From contig NZ_JAIUHG010000020.1 of the NCBI RefSeq assembly GCF_020164955.1, forward strand, positions 60,074 to 124,073: DNA of 64,000 bases. Direction: 5' to 3'. This DNA is from Mesorhizobium sp. CA8 (GTDB lineage Bacteria; Pseudomonadota; Alphaproteobacteria; Rhizobiales; Rhizobiaceae). Below, one piece after another: positions 54,638 through 62,345 of this stretch (position 1 is the first letter of the stretch; the number at the start of each line of letters is the position of its first letter). Position numbers and translations under genes: made by a program. A model generated the notes under the pieces. It was not told the origin of the DNA. It did not search any database and saw nothing but the letters and a program-made list of their open reading frames with translations.

Positions 54638-55453
54638 TCAGGCGGGCAAGCGGAACTGCTTGCGCAAGGTCTTGTCGAACATCCCGGCGGGCGCGAAGCG
54701 ACGCAACAGGCTGACTTGACGCGCTGCCTTGCCGGCGGTGTAGCGCCGTCGCGGCTGCTTGGCGGTCGCCGCTTTGACGATCACATCCGCAACCACTTCA
54801 GGCCGATCGGCTTTGGGCATCACATCGGCAAGCAGCGCCTTGAAGCCGGCTCGCGCCCGATCGTATTCCTTCAAAACAGAATCCGGCTCGATCCCGTTCT
54901 GGTCGAAGACGGTGCGCACGAATGCCGGCTCGATGACCGAGACGCGAACGTTGAAGGCGCGAAGCTCATGATCGAGCGATTCCGAGTAACCTTCGAGCGC
55001 GTGCTTGACCGCGGAGTAATGCGCCGAATATGGCGCGGGTACCAATCCCAAGATCGAGCCGATATTGATGATGCGCCCCTCGCCACGCCGCCGCATGGAC
55101 GGCAACACTGCATTCGTCACGCGCATGACGCCGAACAGATTGACGTCGAACAGGGCCTGCACCTGGGCGACGGAGGATTCCTCGGCCCCTCCAAGCAGGC
55201 CGACGCCGGCATTGTTGACCAGCAGATCGATGCGGCCGGTCCGGGCGTGTATCGTCGAAACGAGTGCGGCAACGGCCTCATCGTCGGTCACGTCGCAAAC
55301 GAGCATGGTTACTCCGTTCGGGCTGTCGCCGAGCTCGCGGCGGCTTGTTCCGAACACGGTAAATCCTGCTCGCGCCAACGCTTCCGCACTGGCGCGTCCG
55401 ATGCCCGAGGACGCTCCGGTTACGAGCGCGGTCTTTCCCGAATTCCTGTTCAT
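54638..55453 (-). CDS. Short-chain dehydrogenase/reductase
   Basis: About 271 residues from ATG 55453, which has GGAG six bases upstream; the frame is open to 55471. The TGASSGIG cofactor loop lies near residue 11, NNAG follows at about 82-85, and the catalytic Ser (NIGSILGLV), Tyr and Lys (YSAHYSAVKHA, YxxxK) are present: a classical SDR. It is divergent from the TetR gene, with a palindrome between them, and is followed by the MDR oxidoreductase. Substrate unknown. Confidence 0.93.
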   Translation of the reverse strand: MNRNSGKTALVTGASSGIGRASAEALARAGFTVFGTSRRELGDSPNGVTMLVCDVTDDEAVAALVSTIHARTGRIDLLVNNAGVGLLGGAEESSVAQVQALFDVNLFGVMRVTNAVLPSMRRRGEGRIINIGSILGLVPAPYSAHYSAVKHALEGYSESLDHELRAFNVRVSVIEPAFVRTVFDQNGIEPDSVLKEYDRARAGFKALLADVMPKADRPEVVADVIVKAATAKQPRRRYTAGKAARQVSLLRRFAPAGMFDKTLRKQFRLPA

Positions 55454-55499
55454 TTGGTGCTCCAAAATCATGAGGGCTAGCTTTTTCGCCTCAGTTGAA

Positions 55500-55530
55500 T
55501 TATGATCGTAATATCACATTACGCTCATAA
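55500..55530. promoter_or_regulatory. Palindromic operator, probable TetR site
   Basis: TTATGATCGTAAT and ATTACGCTCATAA are inverted repeats with one mismatch and a five-base centre. The site lies between the divergent SDR and TetR genes, 27 bases from the TetR start. Its symmetry and length suit a TetR dimer controlling both promoters. Confidence 0.75.
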
Positions 55531-55556
55531 TACAATAGAGGAAAGGAGGCGCAGCC

Positions 55557-56144
55557 ATGCGCTATGAAAAGGGCCGGAAGGACGCCTCGCGCGGCCGGAT
55601 CATGGAGGTTGCCGCCAACCGTTTTCGCGGTGACGGCATCGCTGCGTCCGGTCTGGCAAGCGTCATGAAAGACGCCGGGCTGACCAACGGGGCTTTCTAT
55701 CCGCATTTTCAATCCAAGGCGGCGCTTGTCCGTGAAAGCGTGGCAGCGGCTCTGGAGGCTCAGTCAGACCAAATCCGCCAAGCGTTGGCCGCCGGCGGCC
55801 TGGATATGGCCATCGATGCCTATCTGTCGGCGGTGCACCGGGACAATCCGGGACAGGGCTGCGCGTCTGCCGCGTTGTTGCCCGAAATCGCACGCGAGCC
55901 TACCGAAACACGTCAACTCTATACCGAGTGCTTGCTGACCCAGGTGCGTCAGGTATCGGCGGAACTGTCGCCGCAGGTCCGGGATCCGGAGGGCGTTGCG
56001 CTGGGCATCTTTGCGACCCTTATCGGCGCCCTTCAGATGGCCCGGGCCGTTGAAGGGACGGAACTGTCGGATCGCATCCTGGCGGCAGGAGCAGACGCGG
56101 CGCGGGCGCTGATCCAGCCGCGTCGGGATGACGAGGCTTCGTGA
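55557..56144 (+). CDS. TetR/AcrR-family transcriptional regulator
   Basis: A 195-residue repressor with GGAAAGGAGG upstream of its ATG. The N-terminal HTH reads RIMEVAANRFRGDGIAASGL, then SVMKDAGLTNGAFYPHFQSK, the standard TetR recognition region. The C-terminal ligand-binding domain includes GCASAALLPEIA, as in regulators placed next to oxidoreductases. It probably represses itself and the SDR-MDR pair through the palindrome at 55500-55530 and is released by an electrophile or quinone (inference). Confidence 0.93.
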   Translation: MRYEKGRKDASRGRIMEVAANRFRGDGIAASGLASVMKDAGLTNGAFYPHFQSKAALVRESVAAALEAQSDQIRQALAAGGLDMAIDAYLSAVHRDNPGQGCASAALLPEIAREPTETRQLYTECLLTQVRQVSAELSPQVRDPEGVALGIFATLIGALQMARAVEGTELSDRILAAGADAARALIQPRRDDEAS

Positions 56145-56357
56145 CGCGTCTGGGCGTGTTGTATGCGAGGATAGCTCTGCTTGGCTTAGTTCACGATGCG
56201 CGCGCCGGCCCCAAGATCCGATATTGAACATCCGAAGCCCGAAACCGGACAGTCTGCCTCCGGCCCCGCTTTCTTGTCAGAAGCAGCCCAACAGGATTGC
56301 GCCAGCAACGACCCCTAATTCAACAGATCGAGAGGCCGCGCCCCGCCCTCAAATTGT

Positions 56358-57176
56358 TCATGTGAGATGAAGGTTCTGCACTTCGTAGGTCCAGACCCGA
56401 AACCCTTTGAGAACATGCGGGCCGAAGGAGTTGATGAGCGGAATGTCGGCTGCATCGCGGCCGCGGGCCACGACGATCCTGCCAATCCTGGGCGTGTTGT
56501 TTCGGGGATCAAAAGTATGCCAGGCACCGTCCAGGAAGACCTCGATCCAGGCGCTGAAGTCCATGGGGTCGACGACCGGGACCCCGATGTCGCCGAGATG
56601 TCCGTTGACATAGCGTGCAGGAATATTGAGGCAGCGGCACAAAGTCAGCGCGAGATGGGCGAAGTCGCGGCACACGCCTATGCGTTCCTGATACGCCTCG
56701 AAGGCCGTTCGCGTCGATCTGGCCTGCATGTAGTCGAATTGAATATGACCGTGGACGAAGTCGCAGATTGCTTGCACGCGGCCCCACCCTGGGGCAGTGG
56801 CGCCAAACATGTCCCACGCCGCCTGGCTGAGACGATCGGTTTCGCAATAGCGGCTGCCCATCAGGTAGACAAGGCAGCCGTCCGGCAAACCCCACACCGC
56901 TACTTCGCGGGCAGCTGGCAGTAGCCTGTCTATCTTGCCGTCGTCCTCGATCGTTGCATCGCCCCACATCGTCAGGTCGCCCGCGGGGGCGACAAGCCGC
57001 CGGCATCGGTTGCCAAAGAGATCATGGTAGGTCGATGTCCGAACATCGGGCGTGGTGAAGACCGTTTCGGGAATCCTGATGTCGGCCGCGCGGTCGTCGT
57101 GGACCGATAGCAGGCATACCAATGCGGTCGGTTGCTGGCAGGTCAGCGTGATCTCATAACCGTAGCGGATCAGCAT
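56358..57176 (-). CDS. Transglutaminase-like domain protein
   Basis: A 272-residue protein with an N-terminal bacterial transglutaminase-like beta domain and a papain-like core. The nucleophile is Cys169 in RIGVCRDFAHLALTLCRCL. The Asp is D223 in WHTFDPRNN. The usual catalytic His position reads DFSAWIEVF, with Ser208 in its place, so the classical triad is incomplete. FDYMQARSTRTAFEAYQER is typical of the rhizobial members. There is no signal peptide. Protease or amidase activity is uncertain. Its genes downstream are small conserved proteins. Confidence 0.85.
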   Translation of the reverse strand: MLIRYGYEITLTCQQPTALVCLLSVHDDRAADIRIPETVFTTPDVRTSTYHDLFGNRCRRLVAPAGDLTMWGDATIEDDGKIDRLLPAAREVAVWGLPDGCLVYLMGSRYCETDRLSQAAWDMFGATAPGWGRVQAICDFVHGHIQFDYMQARSTRTAFEAYQERIGVCRDFAHLALTLCRCLNIPARYVNGHLGDIGVPVVDPMDFSAWIEVFLDGAWHTFDPRNNTPRIGRIVVARGRDAADIPLINSFGPHVLKGFRVWTYEVQNLHLT

Positions 57177-57305
57177 GTGGATCTTGCCTGCCGGAAATCA
57201 GCGGGGGTCAGAGTGCAGGAATCGCGACGGTTGCGGGAGTAGGCTTGGCAAGGAACATCACGGATGGACATCAGCAAGGCGTCGAATGCTGAAAGGTATC
57301 TTGTT

Positions 57306-57566
57306 TCAGCAGCCCCGGTCTCGGCCAAGGCGATATCCGATTTCGCGACGCCTCGACATCGACCAAGAAGCAAGCCGTCGTGATCGGCGAGGCGGGCGGC
57401 GTTGCGCGCTGAAAACGTGGAAGTCGGTCCAGGAGCGATCAACTTCCACTCGAGGGCCATTTGATGGTCCATAAAAATCGCGCCCGGACGCGCCGCCCTC
57501 ATTTTCCCAGACCGCAAGCGCGGCGACGTTGCGGGTCCGACAGCTTTCGTTCTTATGGCCACTCAT
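57306..57566 (-). CDS. Small rhizobial protein (SWTxFxVF type)
   Basis: An 86-residue frame whose ATG overlaps the upstream stop (ATGA at 57563-57566), suggesting coupling. The N-terminal half (RNVAALAVWENEGGASGRD, then VDRSWTDFHVFSA) looks genuine and shares the SWTxFxVF pattern with the small gene at 61317-61502. The C-terminal Arg-rich part looks unlike a conserved protein, and a frameshift after VFSA is possible. Function unknown. Confidence 0.5.
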   Translation of the reverse strand: MSGHKNESCRTRNVAALAVWENEGGASGRDFYGPSNGPRVEVDRSWTDFHVFSAQRRPPRRSRRLASWSMSRRREIGYRLGRDRGC

Positions 57567-57811
57567 GATGTTAGCCGTTCCGCATTAATCGCCTCCCCGA
57601 CGAGAACGCCCGAATAGAGCGTTGCGCCATTCGCATCGGCAATCGTCATGGCGTCCGGCCGCTGCGGCATGTTCAGGGTCCCAGCCAAAAGCCTGGCGAT
57701 TTCGATCGCATCGTGGAGGTCGGCGGCTTCCGCCGTCTCGCGGCCGAGCACGGCATGCGCATCGTCCGCTTCTCGGGTGCGATAGAATTCGATCATGATC
57801 TTCATCGTCAT
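57563..57811 (-). CDS. Small conserved hypothetical protein (82 aa)
   Basis: The product reads MKIMIEFYRTREADDAHAVL, then AADLHDAIEIARLLAGTLNM and TLYSGVLVGEA. Several in-frame ATG codons lie within the first five positions, so the exact start is open. It is soluble, acidic and helical, of a kind common in Mesorhizobium and relatives. It is coupled to the downstream small gene by an ATGA overlap. Function unknown. Confidence 0.7.
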   Translation of the reverse strand: MTMKIMIEFYRTREADDAHAVLGRETAEAADLHDAIEIARLLAGTLNMPQRPDAMTIADANGATLYSGVLVGEAINAERLTS

Positions 57812-57824
57812 CCGTCTCGCCGTG

Positions 57825-57965
57825 TCAGTTCTCGCCTTTGCCGCGAGGGGTACTGACGTTAGCGAGTCTGGTCTGGGCGCCGAACACGCTTTTAGGCTTA
57901 GGCAGGACCTTTTCCTGCTTCGGTTTCCTGATTTCCCGGCTCGAGCGTTTCTGTCCCTTTGCCAT
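57825..57965 (-). CDS. Very small basic protein (46 aa)
   Basis: ATG 57965 is preceded at about nine bases by AAAGGA. The product MAKGQKRSSREIRKPKQEKV continues through KSVFGAQTRLAN to a Lys/Gly end. The basic N-terminal stretch is familiar from short rhizobial proteins of unknown function. It overlaps the 3' end of the next upstream gene (57898-58260) in another frame and ends 14 bases before the gene at 57811. Probably real despite its size. Confidence 0.65.
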   Translation of the reverse strand: MAKGQKRSSREIRKPKQEKVLPKPKSVFGAQTRLANVSTPRGKGEN

Positions 57966-58260
57966 GTGCGAACGTCCTTTCGATGAGCGTTATGGTATCA
58001 CCCGGCGATGTGGCGACCGGGTCGAGACTGTCTTGCGTCGCCACCCGTTCATGAAGTTCGCCGTCGTTGCGGATGCGGTATTGCGCCGAATCTTCCCTCG
58101 GCGGGATTCTGGCTGTGATTCGGTAGATTTCCGAAGTCTTTGGAAACGTGCCGAAGCCGCCCTTCAGCCGGACAGCCTGTCCGACGGCAAATAGATGCGT
58201 TGCGGCTTCGCGGCGGACCGGGCGTGCGTTGCGTTGCGTCATCGTCGTGGTTCTCATCAT
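57898..58260 (-). CDS. Small conserved hypothetical protein (120 aa)
   Basis: ATG 58260 (or the adjacent ATG 58257) overlaps the stop of the upstream gene (ATGATGA), so the two are coupled; an earlier start at 58380 would lie inside that gene. The core HLFAVGQAVRLKGGFG, SEIYRITARIPPREDSAQY and RIRNDGELHERVATQDSL is a compact beta-rich domain typical of small rhizobial proteins. The last ~20 residues overlap the 46-residue gene in another frame. Function unknown. Confidence 0.7.
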   Translation of the reverse strand: MMRTTTMTQRNARPVRREAATHLFAVGQAVRLKGGFGTFPKTSEIYRITARIPPREDSAQYRIRNDGELHERVATQDSLDPVATSPGDTITLIERTFAHGKGTETLEPGNQETEAGKGPA

Positions 58261-58517
58261 TGTCTCTGGTCCTGCTCCAGTGCGGCTTTGAGCGATGCCG
58301 GTTCGATCGGCACCATCTGCCGCGTAGCACCGTTTGCGGAGATCGCCGGCAGGTGAATGAAGGTGGCGACGCGGCGCCACGCGATCAGGGAAGCTCCTTC
58401 GAGGGCTTCCTCGTCATGATCGACGCGGTAATCCCCGGGTGGTTGCGGTGCATCGAAGCCGGGCAGCGAAAACGCCGACTTGAAGCGAACGACAGCTGGT
58501 GTAGTGCGGCTGGTCAT
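58257..58517 (-). CDS. Small conserved hypothetical protein (86 aa)
   Basis: Reads VVRFKSAFSLPGFDAPQPPG, then DYRVDHDEEALEG, AWRRVATFIHLPAI and QMVPIEPASLKAALEQDQRQ. This matches a recurring small protein type of Rhizobiales that is usually encoded just before the gene seen downstream here. It is soluble and acidic in the centre. First gene of the small-gene run 58517 to 57306. Function unknown. Confidence 0.75.
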   Translation of the reverse strand: MTSRTTPAVVRFKSAFSLPGFDAPQPPGDYRVDHDEEALEGASLIAWRRVATFIHLPAISANGATRQMVPIEPASLKAALEQDQRQ

Positions 58518-58929
58518 TTGTTGCGGCTTTCAGCGGAAACGCGGGCCTGCGCGTTTCCGTATCATTCCCACTCGAACCACCGGAATGATGCCCGACGCAG
58601 CCAGTACATCCGTGGTCAGCGTCGATGTCATTCCAGAGGTTCGAACGGAACGAAATGTGCGCCGGACCGGCGCGTGCACTCGTTTTCGAGAATTCAGTGG
58701 TGAATGGCGGGGCTCTGACACAAAGCCAACTCGACCAAATCAACGAATTTCACCTATGCGCCTCATTTGACTTCCAAACAAGGTCGCGACGCCTTTTATT
58801 TTTCCCTTGAAATAACAGATGCGCGCCTGCGAAATTCAAACCGGCAGAAAGTTTTCCACCAGCGCGGATGAATTTCTGTGCGGCTCAAATTTTTTCACTC
58901 GAATTCTTGGCCATTGGCGAGAAATAATT
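58518..58929. other. Upstream region of groES
   Basis: About 410 bases between divergent units. It should carry the promoters of the small-gene run and of groESL. The only element I can name is the CIRCE site at its right edge. Confidence 0.5.
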
Positions 58930-58956
58930 CTGGCACTCCTATCTATCGAGTGCCAA
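58930..58956. promoter_or_regulatory. CIRCE element (HrcA operator)
   Basis: CTGGCACTC, a nine-base spacer and GAGTGCCAA form the CIRCE inverted repeat, close to the consensus TTAGCACTC-N9-GAGTGCTAA. It lies 55 bases before the groES start, the standard place for HrcA repression of heat-shock operons. This suggests control by the chromosomal HrcA. Confidence 0.92.
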
Positions 58957-59010
58957 CCCGCCTATACACAAGCAGCGGTCGCCCATACCGGCCACAGAAA
59001 GAAGTTCCCC

Positions 59011-59348
59011 ATGAAATTCCGGCCACTCCACGACCGCGTCGTCATTCGCCGCGCCGAAGGCGATACCAACTCCAAGGGCGGCATCATCATTCCCGACAGT
59101 GCCAGGGAGAAACCGCAGAAAGGCGAAGTGATCGCCGTCGCCCGGGCGCGCGCGACGAAAGCGGCGTCTTGATCGTGCCCGATGTGAAAGCCGGCGACTT
59201 CATCCTGTTCGGCAAATGGTCGGGCACCGAGGTCAAGATCGATGGCGAGGACCTTCTGATCATGAAGGAAGCCGACATCATGGGGATCATCGACAAGAGC
59301 GAGACCGGCATTGTCGACAAGACAGTGGCCGTCAAGAACGCCGCCTGA
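59011..59348 (+). pseudogene. groES: groES with a one-base frameshift
   Basis: ATG 59011 opens MKFRPLHDRVVIRRAEGDTN, then GGIIIPDSAREKPQKGEVIAV, a normal GroES start. At about 59140 the reading shifts; the other frame continues RDESGVLIVPDVKAGDFILF, GKWSGTEVKIDGEDLLIMKE and ends at 59348. The local sequence GTCGCCCGGG would read GTC GGC CCG GG (V-G-P-G, as in GroES) with one extra G, so one G is missing. In the shifted frame a stop appears at 59170-59172. The sequence beyond the core also has a longer tail than usual. Either a real null mutation or an error; groEL downstream is intact. Confidence 0.85.
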
Positions 59349-59404
59349 CCGGGCAGGCTTCACGGCAAACGGCGCACTCCAATTTTCGAACGGGATCAAC
59401 GATC

Positions 59405-61039
59405 ATGTCTGCCAAGGAAATCAAATTCTCCACCGACGCGCGCGACCGGATGCTGCGCGGCGTCGAGCTCCTGAACAACGCCGTCAAGGTGACGCTCGGC
59501 CCCAAGGGCCGCAACGTCATCATCGACAAGGCTTATGGCGCGCCGCGCATCACCAAGGACGGTGTGACGGTGGCCAAGGAAATCGAGCTTACCGACAAGT
59601 TCGAGAACATGGGCGCCCAGATGGTGCGCGAAGTGGCCTCGAAGACCAACGACCTTGCCGGTGACGGCACGACCACCGCCACGGTGCTGGCCGCCTCGAT
59701 CCTGCGCGAAGGCGCCAAGCTGGTCGCGGCCGGCATGAACCCGATGGACCTCAAGCGCGGCATCGACCAGGCGGTCACTGCCGTGGTTGAGGAAATCAAG
59801 GCGCGGGCCAAGAAGGTCAAGTCGTCGGCCGAGATCGCGCAGGTCGGCACCATCGCCGCCAATGGCGATGCAAGCGTCGGTGAGATGATCGCCAAGGCCA
59901 TGGACAGGGTCGGCAACGACGGCGTCATCACTGTCGAGGAAGCCAAGACCGCCGAGACCGAGCTCGACGTCGTGGAGGGCATGCAGTTCGACCGCGGCTA
60001 TCTCAGCCCGTATTTCGTCACCAATGCCGACAAGATGCGCGTCGAACTGGAAGAGCCCTATGTGCTTATCCACGAAAAGAAGCTCGGCAATCTGCAGGCG
60101 ATGCTGCCGATCCTCGAAGCGGTGGTGCAGGGCGGTAGGCCGCTGCTGATCATCTCCGAGGACGTCGAAGGCGAGGCGCTGGCCACGCTGGTCGTCAACA
60201 AGCTGCGCGGCGGCCTCAAGGTCGCGGCCGTCAAGGCGCCGGGCTTCGGCGATCGCCGCAAGGCGATGCTGGAAGACATCGCCGTGCTCACCGCCGGCCA
60301 GATGATCTCGGAGGATCTCGGCGTCAAGCTCGAAAACGTCACCATCGACATGCTCGGTCGCGCCAAGCGCGTGCTGATCGACAAGGAAACCACCACGATC
60401 ATCGACGGCGCCGGCACCAAGGCCACCATCCAGGCGCGCGTCGCCCAGATCAGGGGCCAGATCGAGGAAACCACCTCCGACTACGACAAGGAAAAGCTGC
60501 AGGAGCGGCTGGCCAAGCTCTCCGGCGGCGTTGCGGTGATCCGCGTCGGCGGTGCCACGGAGTCGGAAGTCAAGGAAAAGAAGGACCGTATCGACGATGC
60601 GCTGAACGCCACGCGCGCGGCTGTCGAGGAAGGCATCCTGCCCGGCGGTGGCGTGGCGCTGCTGCGCGCCAGGTCGGCGCTCAAGGGCCTGACCAGCGCC
60701 AATGCCGATGTCACCGCGGGCATCTCGATCGTGCTCCGCGCGCTCGAAGCGCCGATCCGCCAGATCGCTGAGAATTCTGGCGTCGAAGGCTCGATCGTCG
60801 TCGGCAAGCTTGCCGACAGCAAGGACCACAATCAGGGCTTTGACGCCCAGAACGAGGTATATGTCGACATGATCAAGGCAGGCATCGTCGATCCGGCAAA
60901 GGTGGTGCGCACGGCACTGCAGGATGCCGGCTCGATCGCAGCGCTTTTGATCACCGCCGAAGCCATGATCACCGACATTCCGGCCAAGGATGCCGCACCT
61001 TCACCTGGCGGCGGCGGCATGGGCGGAATGGGATACTGA
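59405..61039 (+). CDS. groEL: 60 kDa chaperonin GroEL
   Basis: A 544-residue chaperonin with the standard plan: MSAKEIKFSTDARDRMLRGV start, ATP-binding GDGTTTATVLA, apical domain with EDVEGEALATLVVNKLRGG, AVKAPGFGDRRKAML, equatorial GGGVALLRA, and the Gly/Met tail GGGGMGGMGY. No frameshift. It folds proteins in the cytoplasm with a GroES lid. It is 56 bases after the broken groES under the same CIRCE site. Rhizobia usually carry several groESL copies, so this one could use GroES from another locus. Confidence 0.97.
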   Translation: MSAKEIKFSTDARDRMLRGVELLNNAVKVTLGPKGRNVIIDKAYGAPRITKDGVTVAKEIELTDKFENMGAQMVREVASKTNDLAGDGTTTATVLAASILREGAKLVAAGMNPMDLKRGIDQAVTAVVEEIKARAKKVKSSAEIAQVGTIAANGDASVGEMIAKAMDRVGNDGVITVEEAKTAETELDVVEGMQFDRGYLSPYFVTNADKMRVELEEPYVLIHEKKLGNLQAMLPILEAVVQGGRPLLIISEDVEGEALATLVVNKLRGGLKVAAVKAPGFGDRRKAMLEDIAVLTAGQMISEDLGVKLENVTIDMLGRAKRVLIDKETTTIIDGAGTKATIQARVAQIRGQIEETTSDYDKEKLQERLAKLSGGVAVIRVGGATESEVKEKKDRIDDALNATRAAVEEGILPGGGVALLRARSALKGLTSANADVTAGISIVLRALEAPIRQIAENSGVEGSIVVGKLADSKDHNQGFDAQNEVYVDMIKAGIVDPAKVVRTALQDAGSIAALLITAEAMITDIPAKDAAPSPGGGGMGGMGY

Positions 61040-61062
61040 GACCTTGGCGCCAGGAGAAGGCC

Positions 61063-61278
61063 GTGCGTGAACCGACGCTGCTCCCGGTGTTCGGCAGGCT
61101 TGGGGTCAAGTCGCCGGTCGCCATTGTGGCGGCTCCGGCCAGATCCAGCAATATGACGAACCTGGCGGCCCGTATGCGAGAGGGTCTCTCGTCGCACGGG
61201 GGCCTGGCTTTGAAGCTCAGCGTGGTGCTGTGGACAGTCCTTGTTCTGGCGGCGGTATTTTTCATTCTGCAGACCTGA
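61063..61278 (+). CDS. Small membrane protein (71 aa)
   Basis: The frame opens at GTG 61063, 23 bases after groEL; an ATG at 61153 is an alternative. The C-terminal 25 residues (LSVVLWTVLVLAAVFFILQT) are a clear membrane helix. The N-terminal part is basic. Probably co-transcribed with groEL. Function unknown. Confidence 0.55.
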   Translation: MREPTLLPVFGRLGVKSPVAIVAAPARSSNMTNLAARMREGLSSHGGLALKLSVVLWTVLVLAAVFFILQT

Positions 61279-61316
61279 ACAGATCGGCGGCGGGCGAAAA
61301 CGAAAGGACGCGGAAT

Positions 61317-61502
61317 ATGGCAAACCGCTACGCGCTTCGTATGGACCATCCGGACAGCTGGACCGTTTTCGACGTCTTCACCGGCCAGCCCGCCGAGTCC
61401 GATCACAAGATCATGGTCGGCATCAATGCCGGCCAGGCGTACGAGATGGTCAGCCGGCTGAACGATCAAGACGCCAAGCGGCGGGAAGAGGCCGGCCGCT
61501 GA
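61317..61502 (+). CDS. Small rhizobial protein (SWTVFDVF type, 61 aa)
   Basis: ATG 61317 has AAGGA nine bases upstream. MANRYALRMDHPDSWTVFDV continues FTGQPAESDHKIMVGI. The pattern recurs in many short rhizobial proteins and is related to the gene at 57306-57566. Soluble and helical at the C-terminus. Function unknown. Confidence 0.75.
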   Translation: MANRYALRMDHPDSWTVFDVFTGQPAESDHKIMVGINAGQAYEMVSRLNDQDAKRREEAGR

Positions 61503-61651
61503 CTTGTACCGATGTACCAACGAATAAATCCGCCGAAATGATTCGCTAACCACCTGTCGGGGGCGTACAGTCCCATTGTCGCCGGCCAGAACATGGGCAC
61601 CGGCGTTTGAGAGCGTCCATCATACTCCCGCCCCTCGATGGGAGTCGCATT

Positions 61652-61846
61652 GTGGACAACGATCATTCCGCCGATGTGATTTCGACTTTTGACTGCAATA
61701 TCCTGCGCGACGCCTTCAGAACATCGGTCATCGAAAATCGGATCCCTGAGGATCAATGGCACGGATACGCCGCGCTTCTGATCCGCGACTATACCGGCAA
61801 CTCCGATTTTGATTCGGCACTGCTGGCCTGGATCGTACGAAAGTAA
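61652..61846 (+). CDS. Small conserved hypothetical protein (64 aa)
   Basis: GTG 61652 follows GGGAG at about eight bases, better than a TTG at 61607. The product contains FDCNILRDAFRTSVIENRIP, EDQWHGYAALLIRDYTGN and ends SALLAWIVRK, a familiar small rhizobial pattern. Function unknown. Confidence 0.7.
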   Translation: MDNDHSADVISTFDCNILRDAFRTSVIENRIPEDQWHGYAALLIRDYTGNSDFDSALLAWIVRK

Positions 61847-61920
61847 CCTTGTCGCCGTGCATAACTTGCCGGAGCGAACAGCTGCTCCGCCCTTGCTTTC
61901 ATTTTTTGCCTGAAAGGATA

Positions 61921-62109
61921 ATGAGCATGAGATACTTGAAAACCCCGGATGCTCCGGTCGTAACGATCGAGCCAATCGTCGAGGCCGCAAAAGTCCTATC
62001 GAAGCGGCTGACGATCAGAAGCGACGAAGCCGCAAGACGAAAGATCGCCGACACCGACGGCACGATACGGCGGGCGCGTCGCCTTGCTGAAAGCAACCGC
62101 CTGATTTAA
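61921..62109 (+). CDS. Small conserved hypothetical protein (62 aa)
   Basis: ATG 61921 or ATG 61927 follows AAAGGATA. The product reads MRYLKTPDAPVVTIEPIVEA, then VLSKRLTIRSDEAARRKIAD and a basic tail. It has a charged, helical composition. Possibly the last member of the small-gene group downstream of groEL. Function unknown. Confidence 0.6.
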   Translation: MSMRYLKTPDAPVVTIEPIVEAAKVLSKRLTIRSDEAARRKIADTDGTIRRARRLAESNRLI

Positions 62110-62345
62110 TGCGCCTACGTCGGCTTTGGATCAGGTCGAGCCTTCAAGGCACCCACGGTAAACGTCCGCTATCGCGCATCCGAAGACCTGAAGCTGCCCT
62201 TCCGCATCCGGCCCCAAATCGGTCGGCCGCCGATGGGCCAAGTAGCGTCAGCTACCACATCAGGTAGGCACATGATAGCCGCCGGGGACGGCATGCGCGC
62301 CATCGGCCAGATACCAGCAGGATAGTTGAGAAACGGTGGGTCCAG

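Noticed and set aside
54626..55480. 284-codon plus-strand frame over the SDR gene
   Set aside because: Antisense shadow of a classical SDR.
59396..60829. 477-codon minus-strand frame inside groEL
   Set aside because: Well-known type of antisense artefact in GC-rich groEL genes.
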